This document shows, in pieces, positions 41,198 to 41,861 of a stretch of DNA of 41,861 bases (the stretch's first letter is position 1; every line of letters begins with the position of its first letter). Under the pieces are notes generated by a model. The model searched no databases, had not been told where the DNA came from, and worked only from the letters and a program-made list of their open reading frames with translations. The stretch covers positions 1 to 41,861 of the forward strand of contig CANCLK010000022.1 in the NCBI GenBank assembly GCA_947378785.1, read 5' to 3'. The DNA is from Comamonadaceae bacterium. Lineage in GTDB: Bacteria; Pseudomonadota; Gammaproteobacteria; Burkholderiales; Burkholderiaceae_C. The translations under genes and the position numbers were made by a program.

Positions 41198-41861
41198 CTA
41201 AATAGTGATTTTGAAATGCTCTAACCCACGCTCAGTCCAATGAACGCCATTGCGCTCCTCGACTTTGAACCAATGAGCAGCATCGGAATCAGATGGCTCA
41301 GAGGCAATAGTGGTGATGGGGTGCAAACCGTTTTCGCTGGCACGCGTGTGGGGAGAACCAAAGTACATGCTCGGTGATTGGTCATCGCTTGAATACCTAA
41401 AGGCCCAAATATCTTTGCCATTGGTGAGAGCACAGGAAATTCGCATGGGTTCATCGGAATTGTTTTTGTCCATGATTTGGGAAACTTCACGCAAAGTTGC
41501 TTGCATGGCGTTGACGGGGTCATGAATCAAACCCTTGCTAAGTGCTACCAAAAACAAGGCTTCACTGTCTGTGGTTCCATCTCTGTGAGGGTAGTGCACA
41601 TGATCGATGAGGTCTTCTACATCTTTTCGACAGTCATGCCAGTTGCCAATTTTCCCGTTGTGCATAAAGGTCCAGTTTTGCCAAATAAACGGATGGCAGT
41701 TGCTTCTGTTGACTGCAGTACCCGTGGTGGCGCGAACATGGGCAAAAAATAGTCTGGTCTGGATATGTGCCGAAATTGAGCGCAGGTTACTGTCGTTCCA
41801 AGCTGGCAGGATGTCTTTAAAAAGCCCAGGAGTCGTGCGGTTGGTGTACCAAGCAACGCCA
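41198..41861 (-). CDS. Class II glutamine amidotransferase, N terminus off-window
   Basis: The minus-strand frame runs from the stop at 41198 through the right window edge. It shows VAWYTNRTTPGLFKDILPAW, LFFAHVRATTG, then CHPFIWQNWTFMHNG and HRDGTTDSEALFLVAL, the pattern of YafJ/GATase type 4 proteins. These use an N-terminal Cys to release ammonia from glutamine; that residue lies beyond the window. No start codon is in view, and the ATG at 41665 is internal. The synthetase partner, if any, is unknown. Confidence 0.85.
   Translation of the reverse strand, partial: GVAWYTNRTTPGLFKDILPAWNDSNLRSISAHIQTRLFFAHVRATTGTAVNRSNCHPFIWQNWTFMHNGKIGNWHDCRKDVEDLIDHVHYPHRDGTTDSEALFLVALSKGLIHDPVNAMQATLREVSQIMDKNNSDEPMRISCALTNGKDIWAFRYSSDDQSPSMYFGSPHTRASENGLHPITTIASEPSDSDAAHWFKVEERNGVHWTERGLEHFKITI

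Overview
The window reads as chromosome of a betaproteobacterium of the order Burkholderiales, most like Comamonadaceae (Rhodoferax/Polaromonas/Limnohabitans type). The basis is the gene families and order: rimP-nusA, a yejABEF-type peptide importer, fabI next to a secreted ATP-dependent DNA ligase, a large Orn/Lys/Arg decarboxylase, an NfeD/SPFH pair, and several Bug (TctC) binding proteins. No genus is proven.

Region 1 (1-12592) is ordinary chromosome: nusA start and rimP with a good promoter, the yejA-B-E-F operon, fabI-ligE, the decarboxylase, nfeD-qmcA, a DUF2237 gene and a complete tRNA-Ser(GGA).

Region 2 (12576-24586) is a 12 kb integrated element. A 17-bp copy of the tRNA-Ser 3' end lies at both edges (attL 12576-12592, attR 24570-24586). 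A tyrosine integrase sits just inside attL, and CTTCCCAC repeats phased at 12 or 24 bp lie inside both ends. The codon style (GCT, CAG, CTG, AGG) is unlike the flanks. Inside are an AT-richer insertion (14424-15011) beside a 5'-truncated gene, a long minus-strand block (20265 to 15664) of small proteins, a serine recombinase, and a right-hand plus-strand cargo block of membrane and tail-anchored proteins. Three of the minus-strand proteins look phage-structural (terminase-small-subunit-like, scaffold-like, decoration-like). No large terminase, major capsid, portal or tail gene is visible. I infer a phage satellite or remnant of an unfamiliar type; this is the most novel part of the window. Four very short genes (39, 27, 53 and 30 aa) were found by reading the sequence and are listed.

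Region 3 (24595-28941) resumes the chromosome with the terminator that probably belonged to tRNA-Ser, an M20 peptidase, an MmgE/PrpD protein and three small hypothetical membrane or zinc-ribbon proteins.

Region 4 (29060-41100) is a catabolic region. A plus-strand set (FAH-family hydrolase, Bug protein, quinone oxidoreductase) faces a minus-strand LuxR regulator and homogentisate 1,2-dioxygenase. A minus-strand operon follows, with two thiolase-like/DUF35 pairs, an acyl-CoA ligase and a Bug protein, plus a Bug gene remnant. Together they suggest uptake, CoA activation and chain or ring cleavage of an aromatic or alicyclic acid; the substrate is unknown. The window ends inside a class II glutamine amidotransferase gene that has no start codon in the window.
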